Shown here: positions 54,837-64,000 of the stretch, one piece after another
Layout of the letters: each line of letters begins with the position of its first letter
Numbering within the stretch: position 1 is the stretch's first letter
Source: Branchiostoma belcheri
Lineage: Eukaryota > Chordata > Leptocardii > Amphioxiformes > Branchiostomatidae
NCBI RefSeq assembly: GCF_001625305.1
Contig: NW_017802480.1
Span: 985,787-1,049,786, forward strand
Direction of reading: 5' to 3'
DNA: 64,000 nucleotides
Notes under the pieces: generated by a model
What the model saw: the letters and a program-made list of their open reading frames with translations, nothing else
Told to the model about the DNA's origin: nothing
Databases searched by the model: none
Made by a program: the position numbers and the translations under genes

Positions 54837-57800
54837 TCCAGAGGAGACTGAGACACTTGCGGAGTGTATCAGCCAGGAACATCGTAGCTCCCCCCCACCC
54901 TGACCAGGAGCGGAGAGGATGTTTGTTAGACACATACTTCACCCTGTGTACTACCTGTGACCAGGGACCCAACAGTAGAGGTAATGTACAACATACAAGT
55001 ACAACAATCAATAGTTCGGGCTTATAAACCTGCAATTCTCCTGTGGTCTCTTAGTGTCACTGATGAAAGGTAGTGGATGCTACCTGAAACGTCTGACCGT
55101 TTCCAAAATCATATCCAGTGGCATGTAACTGTTTTTTGGCGTATACCCGGATGTCTAACCTTCACCGACGAATGAACAACATACTATAGTTAGTCTACTA
55201 GCAGATTTTGGCCATTGTTACAACTACTTGGTTGCTTTATATACTTTTTCTTTGTACAATGTAATTTGCAATGAATATTTATTATGTATGTGTTTTGTAA
55301 CATGCTGAAAGTGGGTCAAGGGTTATTTGGCAGAGATTCATTGCATAACTGACAGCCTGTTTAGTGACACAGTCCCAGTTCTGATCATATTTGAACAATT
55401 GTAAAGAAAAAGAAAAGCACCTGTCTTTGTAAGCTTACATTCTTTTGAGACATCTGTGATGACAAGGTCCAACTTGTTTGTTTTGCAGAATTTTATAGAA
55501 GTGAAGTTATCAGAAAATCTTTGGTAAGTGGAAACTTTATTCACTCATGTTTGCATTTGATTGCAATTCACAAGATACATTACAATCTTCATCATTTTTT
55601 TTTCAGAATAGTACATGATTGTGCTAATAAAATTGTGTATTTTCTACTTCAGAATCCCATCTGGAAAAGTTTTGAGCTGAGAAGTCTACAAGATGGAATT
55701 GATACATCCATTACTTGTATCCTTGACATTGTTACATTTTGAGTATCATCACAAAGAAGGTAATGTTTAAGTACAAGTTTACTGGTCAGACAACACCTCA
55801 GAGGTTAGACACCCTGCTTGCTTGCTACTGTTAAGGATATTTTATGGCCTCAGTTATGTATTTTTGGAGAAATGTATGTTGGGTATCAAAATGTTTTGGG
55901 AAATAGGCTGTGCCCTAGTTTGTGACCGAAAGTTTGTAATCCTTGACATACGATTCCTCCAGCCTTTATAGTGCAGATCTGGGGAGGTACAGAGGAGAAG
56001 TACAGTCTGCTGATTGAGTGGAAAGTTAACCTCGGTGGTCTCAGGTACATTGGACCAAGGGTAAGTACATTTCTTACTGTATTCACCATTATGAATTACA
56101 CCACTGTCAAATGCTGTGTAGTTTTATTAGTTTTCTCTGAAAAGGAGGATGTTTTTACCAGCTTTTGTTGGTTTTTGAACAATTCAACACTCACTCGCTC
56201 ACTCACTATTCGGTTTATTGTCTGTTGTTTCCCGTCATCCAAGGGTTAGACGTGCTTGCACACTGATGCTGAGGCAATGATAATAATCAAAGAATAATAA
56301 TTTAATTAAATCTATCATGTTTCACTTCAGGATATCTTGCAGAAATGTTTGTCTTTGTGTCCACAGGTGACCCAGGATGGACATGGCCAGTCTCCCAACA
56401 CCATCATCTTTGGCATGTTTGAGGGTTACTACACAGCACCAGACCACAACATGGTAAAAATCTTAAATTTTGATTCATCTTATATTTTGCACAGTGATAG
56501 TACTACATGTACTTGACACAGGACCCCTCAAATTATCTTTCTTCCTGCTCAAAAGAATGTTAAGCATCAGCATATGTACTAACCTTAAGCACCGTCTAAA
56601 TTGAGAGTTCGACTCCCGTCTGTTGTTACTCACCTGACAGCCACACTACTGTAAAGGGTTGCAGTCCTTATGAAGGGACATTGTTCATTGTGCTTGTCGA
56701 AAAGAGCTAGGGAAATTTCCCTGGTACAATGAACCTGTAGATACTGTGCACATACCGGTAGCGACTGTCTTCTTAGCTCATGAGTATTAGCTAAAACTGG
56801 ATTGAGATCCCCTTCCCTCCCACAGGAGAGAAGCCAAGAGAACCAGGCAAACGCGTCCCGTCAGCGCGCCCTGCAGCAGGACCTCCTGTCCCCCCGCCAG
56901 TCCTACAACGGCTTCTCCCTGCTGAGGGTCCACACCACCCAGCGCGCCATCAAACAGACACAGATGGCCGTCAGTAGGATACAGGAGGCCATAGACCACA
57001 GGATGGAGCAACAGAGGGTCAAGGCTAGACTGGTTAGTACTGTACTGTAGTCTTAGACCCTTACTTCACAGTATAGGTACATATAGCTACACATAGGGTC
57101 CACACCACCCAGCGCGCCATCAAACAGACACAGATGGCCGTCAGTAGGATACAGGAGGCCATAGACCACAGGATGGAGCAACAGAGGGTCAAGGCTAGAC
57201 TGGTCAGTTTGTGAAAGCTGTTAAGATGTAGACTCTTAGTCTTACTTCGTGCATGTCCTGGTGTGTTACGCCGAAAGGTGGTTATACCGGCTATACAGAT
57301 ACAGATGTCCTACACAAAATACTGTTACACTGTGCTGTACTTGTACATTTTTATTTAGTAGTAGTAGTAGTAATACACTTTTGTCATTCTTCATGGCATT
57401 TTTATTTACACTTTTGTCATTATGATTGGTGCCCTACACAGAGTAGTCATACTGACTCTTGTTTCATGTGTATATCTATTGACTTACTGCTTTCTTGATG
57501 TTTTAATTCAAATGCTGTGCAAATTTTCCACTTTATGTAAAATTTGTTTCTTCAAGTCGCTCTCCATGTATCTTGCAGTATACATTTCTTTGCAATGTCA
57601 TGTAGATTTAATTGGACTATATCACGAGCCTGGGTGACATCCTATTCAGTTAGTTTACCAGCACTCCCATACTTGCTTCTACAAAAGCTACTTTAGGCTA
57701 CTACCAGTATATTTCATTCCTGTATGATTTCATTTCTTTCTTTTCTTTACAACATCCTGATTTCTACCTTGTCTGAACTGTGTTGGGCTTGGCTCTCAGG

Positions 57801-60800
57801 ATCCAGAAGTGGTAGGTTGCTGTAGTTCTCTGCTTTTCTTTTCTTTGCTTTGCTTTCCCCTGGCTTATGGTATCATAGTTTCTTTTTCTATGAAGTTTCT
57901 ACACCCTATTTTTGACATGTATGTTTTATCTGAATGTCATTCTCCCCTTGCTCCATATGAACCATGGTCTTTAAGAAGTCTCCAAACAGTGCATGTAATT
58001 TATTTTTGGGAATAGGTTCACTGGTGCATCATACTTAAAAATTTAGGTACACACAAAAAAAAAACATATTGTGTGTCCACAACAGATGATAAATTGAATG
58101 TACAATGCAACAATTCATTGCAAAACATTTCCTTGAACTCAATTCCGTGTTGCACTGGTTGCCAAAAATGGAGTCCTTCCTGTATGAATTCTAGTACATG
58201 TATTGTCTTTAGGATGATAATGTGTTGAAAGCAAAAGGAAAGCATGACTAACCAAAGACACAAACGTTACAACCTGCAGGTGTCTGAGCGTGAGACCCTG
58301 CTGTGTGCTTTCTTTAATCATTGTCACATACATGTATGAACATAGTATTACATGTATTAGTCTACACCAGACTCCTTTGCAGGCCAAATAAATAGTAGAA
58401 ATTGGCCTGAAAAAGAAAGTAACTGGCCAATGGAGTTAGCCAATTGAACCCTCTATGGCCAGCCAACTCCGCTGGCAGTTACATTCTTTTTTAGTTTTAG
58501 GCCAATTTCTACTATTTATTCAGCCTGCAAGGGTGTCTGATGGAGACTTGTCTTAGGACAACAGTGCTGTAACATAGAATGAAACTTTTTTTTGAAAGCA
58601 TGACTAACCAAAGACACAAACGTCCCACCTGCAGGTATCAGAACGTGAGACCCTGCGGCTGCGTGTGGCCCTGCTGCATGAGGAGCTGCGGAAACAGACA
58701 ACAAGTCTGCAGATGGAACAGGAGACATGCAAGAACGAGAAAAGGAGACTCCAACAGAGAGGTGAGAAACAAAATGCAGAAAACTTAAATTAAGATGTCA
58801 GTAAACATTGTTTTTTTTTTTTATGTACAAAATGTACAAGATCATTTGACTACATTCTACTATCTTCATATATTATGTATGTGCTATGCATGTAATATGT
58901 TGTCACGTTATCAGCTACATGTACTAGTAAATAGCTCCCTAGTGCCTGCACTGTATTGTCTCACTGAAATCTCAATTAAGTCAAGTCATATGTTTACAGG
59001 ACACAACATTTTCCATTTTTAACCATCCTCTTCCCTTCCAAGCACCTCTATGATGTCTCAAAAAACCCACAGTACTTTTATTATGTAACCCTAATGCCAC
59101 TTGTGTTTTTTCCTACAGAGTCAGAGCTGGAGATGAAGAGAGAAGGCCTGGCTCAGGCCAAGTCAGACCTGGGGGAGAGGAGGAAGGGACACATAGAGAA
59201 GAGGTGAGAAAGGAAACTACAATAGCTGACGAGCTGATCATTGAAAAATTGAAATAAAAACCTGGACACAAAAAGCATAACAATACAAAATACACAATCA
59301 ACCCTTTTTCATTTTGTGCCATACATGTATGTGTGTTCTTCTACCACATTATCTATATGTATCTGTTATATGTAATGTTTTATTTTTGTATGAACCCTGT
59401 AAGAGTAAGACTAGCTAGTTTGGCAAAAGGGTATCAAAATAAAGACAAAATGATGACAAAATACTAGTTTTCTTGTCTTCTCCTATATTTCATTTTTCAG
59501 GCCCTAACTGTGGAGTAAATTACCAGATTGCTGTCAATGGGATATGGAATCAAAAGACATGAATGGTTTTTGATGTTTTGTTTTTATAGGGAGACACTGG
59601 TGAAGTCTAAAGCACAGTTGGCAGTGAGAAGACGTCAGCTGATTGCCGAGCTGGCAGAAATCTACCCCATAGCACAGGTCAGTGGAAGGGTTACACCTTA
59701 GTTTGCAGATTAAATATGACAACATGGCTTCCCATTTATGTCAGAATTTACTTTTTATTAAAGGAATGTAGCTTGTCCATTTCCAGACATACATATAGCT
59801 CCATACACACCCCAAAAGGTGTACATGTAAATGTGAAATAGAAATGCCATTAGCTTTCAGTGTCTGTGAGAGTGTTAACTTGTTCTTGTTCCATCCCTCT
59901 GACAGCTCCCAAATGGTAGGCACACTATCTGTGGGGTTTGGCTGCCAAATGCAGAGGAGTTACAAGGTAGGAGAGTTTCTTCTTTACTTGGTAGAAACTA
60001 TTCTGACGCTAGGTTGAACTATAATTTCCAACACAAAGTTGGACTGACCCAAATTTTCAACTTTATAACTCCTGTCAAAGAACGAGCAATTCACCACTTC
60101 TGTTATCTATGGTATTTCCTTTCCTTCTGTAGCTAAGTAAAGATGACAACATGTTAGAAGCAGGGTTGGATTATGTGAACACCTACTAATCATGATCCAG
60201 TTTTTCCAGCGATATGTATACAGTACCTCGTCATCTGCTTAGTCTTACCATTAAACCTAATATGATATTTCCTTTCTGTAGGTAAAGATGACAATATGGT
60301 AGAAGCCAGCCTGGGCTATACTACCCAGGGCACCTACTATTCATGATTGCCCAGTTTCTCCAGCTGCCCCTGCAGTACCCCATCATATGCTTACATATGC
60401 CCCCTACACCCCACCCCATCATATACATCTGTATAGTCTTACCATTAAACCTAATACATTTACGATTCTTCCTGTCCCTCTGTAGGTAAAGATGATAACA
60501 TGGTAGAAGCTGGGCTGGGCTATGCTGCACACCTACTGATGATGATTGCCCAGTTCCTCCAGCTGCCCTTACAGTACCCTATCATCTACAGGGGCTCCAA
60601 GTCCAAAATCAGGGACCCCATCACCGCTAAACTGGCCGACAGGGACAGAGAGTAAGCATCATTGTGTTAAGTACACAAAAAACACAATCAACTAGCTGTA
60701 GGTAGATTTTGAAAACTGTCAGACGTTTCAAGTAGCATCCACTACCTTTCATCACTTAGTGGATGCTGCTTTCTTGAGTAACAGTTTTCTTGTGTACTGT

Positions 60801-62941
60801 ACCTTGATGTCTTAAGCTTCATCGATGTACAAGATTGTGTACTCTATTTTTTACTTCATATTGGAGCTAGTAAGAAATTGTTCCCTAGCATTTCTCAAAT
60901 GTGCTACATTTTATGAACACAAGTATAAGATAGTCAAACCTTTGTCTACTAGGTTCCCCCTGTATTCCAAGGGCAAAGAAAGGTTCCAGTTCAGCTATGC
61001 TGTGTTTCTTCTTAACAAGAACATTGCTCAGGTCAGTTAACAGTCTCATGTATTTCTTTTATTTTTTTTACCTCCATGAAAAATGTAGGTATTGCTTTTG
61101 GTTTGTGTGTGTGTGTGTGTGTGTGTCTGTGTCTGACATTTCATAGACAAACAGGGACTTCAGTCATTTCACACTCAAAGTTCACAGTGTTTCTAAAGTT
61201 TACAGTGTTTCTAAAGTTTACAGTGTTTCTAAAGTTTACAGTGTTTCTAAAGTTTGCAATCCTGTTTCCAGTTGAGGTACTACTGCGGCCTGGGCACCAG
61301 TGACCTGAGACTGACCCTATAATTACCTTATAACATGTGAACAGTGTTACTAAAGTTTACAGCTTTTCTAAAGTTTACAGTGTTTCCAAAGTTTATAATC
61401 CTGTTTCCAGTTGAGGTACTACTGTGGTCTGGGCACCAGTGACCTGAGGTTGGCCCTATAACTACCTAACCTGTGAACAGTAGTGTAACTAAAGTTTACA
61501 GTGTTTCTAAAGTTTACGATCCTGTTTCCAGTTGAGGTACTACTGTGGTTTGGGCACCAGTGACCTGAGACTGACCCTGCCTAACCTGAAGAGCCTGCTG
61601 GAACAGAGGTTAGGGGTCAGGTTGTGAGTACACTTCTCTCTCTTATGCTGTTTTTTTATCTTTCTACAAAAGATCATGAGCAACCTTTAATGCTTATAGA
61701 AAATATTCTGGCTCTCTTTGCCAATGAACTTCGTGATGAGTAAAATCCATCATTTTCACTATACCTGGTACAACAGAAGCAGTAAGTAGTGGTACAACAT
61801 CAATCTTGTGGTTGTGTGATTGTGTGAAGCTCATACATGTTTACTATATTCTTCTTGCAGTGAGGCATCCCCACCGGGTGCGATACCACAGAGACCCCTC
61901 CCTGCCCCCCCACCCCAGGCAGTGGCCCAGCCTGCACCACAACAGAACTCTGTTCCTGTTCCTGTCTCCAACAAGGACGCTACAGATGGACCCATGTCTC
62001 TGCCAAACGCAACTTCCAACACCAACGTTACTCCCAAACCCTACCCTGTACAACCTCAAGTGCAATCAGTACTCAGCAATCCAGGCGTTGTCGTAAACTC
62101 CAGGGTCAACGCCAACGGAAGTTTTCCAACAGAAAAGGTTGAACCGATCCCCTCCACCCACCATGCCACCTTTCCTGCCACTTCCAATGGGGCTCTGCCA
62201 AAGGAAAAGCTCGAACAATCTGTATCAGAAGCTCCTGTGGTCATAAGAACACAAATGTCACCACAGACTGTACCACAGGCAAGTCAAGAAACGCTGAACA
62301 CAGGCAGAAGTGACGTAACAGTCTTGCCTCAAAGTGCAATGCAGAACGCCCAGGTGTTGGCCTCACAACTACCTGTAGGAACCGACTCTAAGAAAGAAGA
62401 GGTTGGAAACTCAAGTCCAGGTGTGCACAGAGACCTTCTTAACCTCCAAGGACGGACCTCGAGAAAGTCGAGCGTTGGCGACTCTGACGGAAATAATTCT
62501 CACGACAATGATTCTGACGTCAACCAGGATTACGTCGAACAGTTCAAACGTATATCACTCACCGAGGACGTCATAGATGCAATGGAAAGCCAAGAAGCCA
62601 CAGAGGAAAACATTCTAAACGTTGACAAACTGCAAACTAATTCTGACAACGGAGTGCAGCCTTCGACATCCAAGCCATCTAATCTAAGCTCAAACCCTGC
62701 CTGCCCATCCGAAGTACGGGTAACTGTCGATCTTAAACCAACTGCGAATGCTCCAAACTCAGATCGTACAGGTTTAGAGCAGTTAGGGCAAGATGTTGAG
62801 TTACCGTTGAGTATAGAAGATGCAATAAGGAACTCTCAGATGGGGACCCTTTCCGATGACATCACATCTCGAGCGGCAGCCCTCTCCGCTCAGCCTAAAA
62901 GCTTTAAGAAAGTGAGTTCCTCCATGGCAGGGAAGACATAG
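53431..62941 (+). CDS. UVRAG: UVRAG, Beclin1-VPS34 complex II subunit, 15-16 exons
   Basis: Exons: 53431-53487, 54842-54980, 55489-55523, 55653-55716, 55963-56060, 56367-56453, 56826-57032, (57800-57811), 58635-58761, 59119-59203, 59590-59677, 59906-59966, 60486-60651, 60953-61031, 61532-61623, 61861-62941. All GT-AG with consistent phases; about 825 residues (human 699). Matches to human in order: [127 protein letters not shown]. Layout: C2 domain (~20-160), coiled coil that pairs with Beclin1 (~185-330), BARA-like part (~330-470), long disordered tail from one large last exon. Known role: class III PI3-kinase complex II in autophagosome and endosome maturation. Partial exon copies lie around exons 7, 9, 13 and 15. 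Confidence 0.95.
53755..53930. mobile_element. hAT-like MITE in UVRAG intron 1, 176 bp
   Basis: Reverse-oriented relative of the element at 45,137 (CAAAGCAGATCC at one end, CCTCTGCTTGGAGAGTA at the other). Flanked by CCACCCCT on both sides (53747-53754 and 53931-53938), an 8-bp target duplication different from that of its relative. Confidence 0.85.
55019..55175 (+). repeat. GAAACG repeat with best hammerhead-like core, UVRAG intron 2
   Basis: GTCA (55056-55059), CTGATGA (55060-55066), one extra A, perfect 6-bp stem AGGTAG/CTACCT around TGGATG (55068-55085), GAAAC, the palindrome ACGT (55089-55092), C, then TGAC (55094-55097), which pairs with GTCA. A shared tail ends GATGTCTAACCTTCACCGAC. 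Confidence 0.6.
57097..57202 (+). repeat. Identical copy of UVRAG exon 7 3' half with donor
   Basis: The 106 bases 56927-57032 are repeated 170 bp downstream with no difference I can find, preceded by an AG and followed by GTCAGT. No strong pyrimidine tract precedes it. Including it would add 106 nt and shift the frame. Confidence 0.9.
57255..57305 (+). repeat. GTTACGCCGAAGG dispersed repeat, UVRAG intron 7
   Basis: GGTGTGTTACGCCGAAAGGT and GGTTATACCGGCTATACAGA match the pair at 10,707-10,830. Confidence 0.75.
57800..57811 (+). CDS. Possible 12-nt microexon of UVRAG
   Basis: GATCCAGAAGTG lies between TTGGCTCTCAG and GTAGGTTGC, good acceptor and donor, and keeps the frame, adding DPEV between exon 7 and the next one. 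The coiled coil there varies in length between species, so presence cannot be decided from protein similarity. Confidence 0.4.
58200..58305 (+). repeat. Partial copy of UVRAG exon 9 start and its acceptor
   Basis: AGCATGACTAACCAAAGACA and CCTGCAGGTGTCTGAGCGTG match the real acceptor and exon start at about 58,596-58,660; similarity ends after GAGACCCTGC, with no donor. Confidence 0.8.
58377..58530. mobile_element. Short MITE/fold-back element, ~154 bp
   Basis: AATAAATAGTAGAAATTGGC at the left and GCCAATTTCTACTATTTATT at the right are complementary; the arms extend outward through TTTGCAGGC/GCCTGCAA. The interior also pairs in part (GTTAGCC, GGCCAGCC). It sits between the exon 9 copy and the real exon 9. 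Confidence 0.8.
60110..60430 (+). repeat. Two degenerate copies of UVRAG exon 13 start
   Basis: Segments from about 60,120 and 60,270 each repeat the acceptor TTTCTGTAG, GTAAAGATGACAATATGGTA and the following exon sequence, with intron pieces CTTACCATTAAACCTAA between. Small deletions and stops make both unusable as full exon 13. The real exon starts at 60,486. Confidence 0.85.
60712..60835 (-). repeat. Decayed reverse GAAACG repeat, UVRAG intron 13
   Basis: Minus strand: GTGATGA, AAGGTAG/CTACTT stem around TGGATG, GAAACGTCTGAC. The 5' GTCA of stem I is lost and the core C is G, so this copy departs from the hammerhead core. Confidence 0.6.
61185..61500 (+). repeat. Two extra copies of UVRAG exon 15 start plus 18-bp tandem
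   Basis: Copies at 61,272 and 61,411 each have the acceptor CTGTTTCCAG and 45 or so exon bases almost identical to exon 15 (61,532), then CTATAA, an in-frame stop where the real exon goes on CTGCCTAAC. Before them is an AAAGTTTACAGTGTTTCT tandem of about five units. Confidence 0.88.
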
Positions 62942-64000
62942 CAAATCAGACATGTGTCTGAAAACAAAACTCTTTATGAATCCTGTGCTTCCTTGTATAA
63001 AGTACATGTCATTGTATACTAAACATCCTGTATGCATTGCTTGCTCCAAGATACAGCAATTAAGTTCCTTAAGTTTGGTTTGCCTACATTTCAAAGTACA
63101 TGTGTACATGTACATCAAAACTTTACAAAACTTGATGAGCAATCATTTTTTTTTTAGGATCAGCTTACAACAGCAATGTTTTCTTTACCCAATTGTGTCT
63201 TCAAATCAAAACCAGCTTATTAGGCTTGCAGTGTGGCTTCCTACACATATTTCATATAGGACTTGTCATGCTTGAACTACAAATGTATCCATATCTACTC
63301 TAACTACCTTTTGTAGCTCTCAAATCTTGGATAGTCCCTCAGTCTGTAAATAGTTGAATTGTAGTATGAAGGGTTGAACACTTCGAAGAGCCATCAATAT
63401 AGCAAACTGAAGCATCACTTGTATAGCAAGACCCTGGACATGGAATTCCTCTTGTTGACTGATAATGTGAAAAATTCTATGGAGCTTAGATTGGCCCATG
63501 TTGATACCAGACAGCAAAGTCACTTGTTGAAGTACTTTATTTCATGTGATTCATGAATAACTAGAAAGGTAACATTTGCATAGCAAATGCATAATGTTTA
63601 TCTTTGCATATGGTCTGCTCTGTTAATTCTCACTCAAACACATTCATATATATGGTGACAGGAGTCTAAATCCCTCCTGCTATAAAATTGCAACATGGTG
63701 TAACCCAACACTAGTTTCCATGGTGACAGACGTCTGTTTGGAGGAGAAGAGGAAGAAGAAACAGAGCAAAACAATATGTTTTCCTTCTGTGAGGGTAAAC
63801 ATAATAATCTTATTCTTCTGGTGAAATAAGAAGAGCAATGGCCCTCTAAGTATGTCCAAGAGTTTTGAGTCTGCTACTGTTACATAATGTCAACCCTTTT
63901 CAACCAATTCTTTTTGGTTTGCCAGATTGCAAGTTTTCATTTTCTCAGGAGTCTCAAAAATTTGCTCTGAAAATTTTAGATTGCAGGTAGATATTTCCTA
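62942..64000 (+). other. UVRAG 3' UTR and downstream, to window end
   Basis: No canonical AATAAA is evident before the window ends, so the transcript end is not placed. Near 63,740 a GGAGGAGAAGAGGAAGAAG run followed by AAACAGAGCAAAACAATATG is the tail of the dispersed repeat seen at 14.7 and 40.3 kb. Confidence 0.5.

Noticed and set aside
1-64000. Endogenous virus-like or LTR elements
   Set aside because: I saw no paired LTRs, primer-binding site, or gag, envelope or integrase-like frame in this window; the recognisable retro-sequences are LINE ends and SINE-like units.

Overview
The window looks like chordate nuclear DNA, most likely from a lancelet (Branchiostoma); this is an inference. 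The basis is three split genes with GT-AG introns that match vertebrate proteins along their whole length, short introns, two intronless leucine-rich-repeat (LRR) receptor genes with tails of a kind I associate with lancelets, and a dense load of small inverted-repeat elements, SINE-like units and local tandem duplications.

Layout. Positions 1-29,350 hold no gene I can defend. They contain many kinds of repeat: about six copies of a tRNA-like ~352 bp unit at 2.86-4.75 kb, tandem arrays at 15.4, 23.4 and 27.3 kb, terminal-inverted-repeat elements and two LINE 3' ends. There are also weak hints of minus-strand 5' exons near 16.1 and 17.8 kb. TRAPPC14 (subunit of the TRAPPII trafficking complex) runs + from 29,351 to 37,635 in 13 exons. 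An LRR relic (about 40.0-40.2 kb) and two tandem LRR receptor paralogs follow (41,457-44,198 and 45,590-48,505, both +). LAMTOR4 (Ragulator subunit, lysosomal mTORC1 scaffold) lies on the minus strand at 51,223-52,955 in four exons. UVRAG (subunit of the Beclin1-VPS34 complex, autophagy and endosome maturation) starts 476 bases away on the plus strand and runs to 62,941 in 15 or 16 exons. The rest is UVRAG 3' sequence.

How the genes relate. LAMTOR4 and UVRAG are head to head over a short GC-rich promoter with a YY1-type site and a CCAAT box inside an inverted repeat; both products act on late endosomes and lysosomes. TRAPPC14 and LAMTOR4 are convergent neighbours here as in human 7q22.1, so the LRR pair seems to have arisen or landed inside an old chordate gene pair.

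Most notable: (1) both large split genes carry repeated partial copies of their own exons with splice sites attached, including two frame-preserving 111-nt copies in TRAPPC14 and extra UVRAG exon copies ending in an in-frame stop; (2) the two LRR receptors have cytoplasmic tails built from repeated motif modules; (3) a dispersed repeat carries a near-consensus hammerhead-ribozyme core; (4) two hAT-like inverted-repeat elements have intact 8-bp target duplications, one with empty sites in paralogous DNA.
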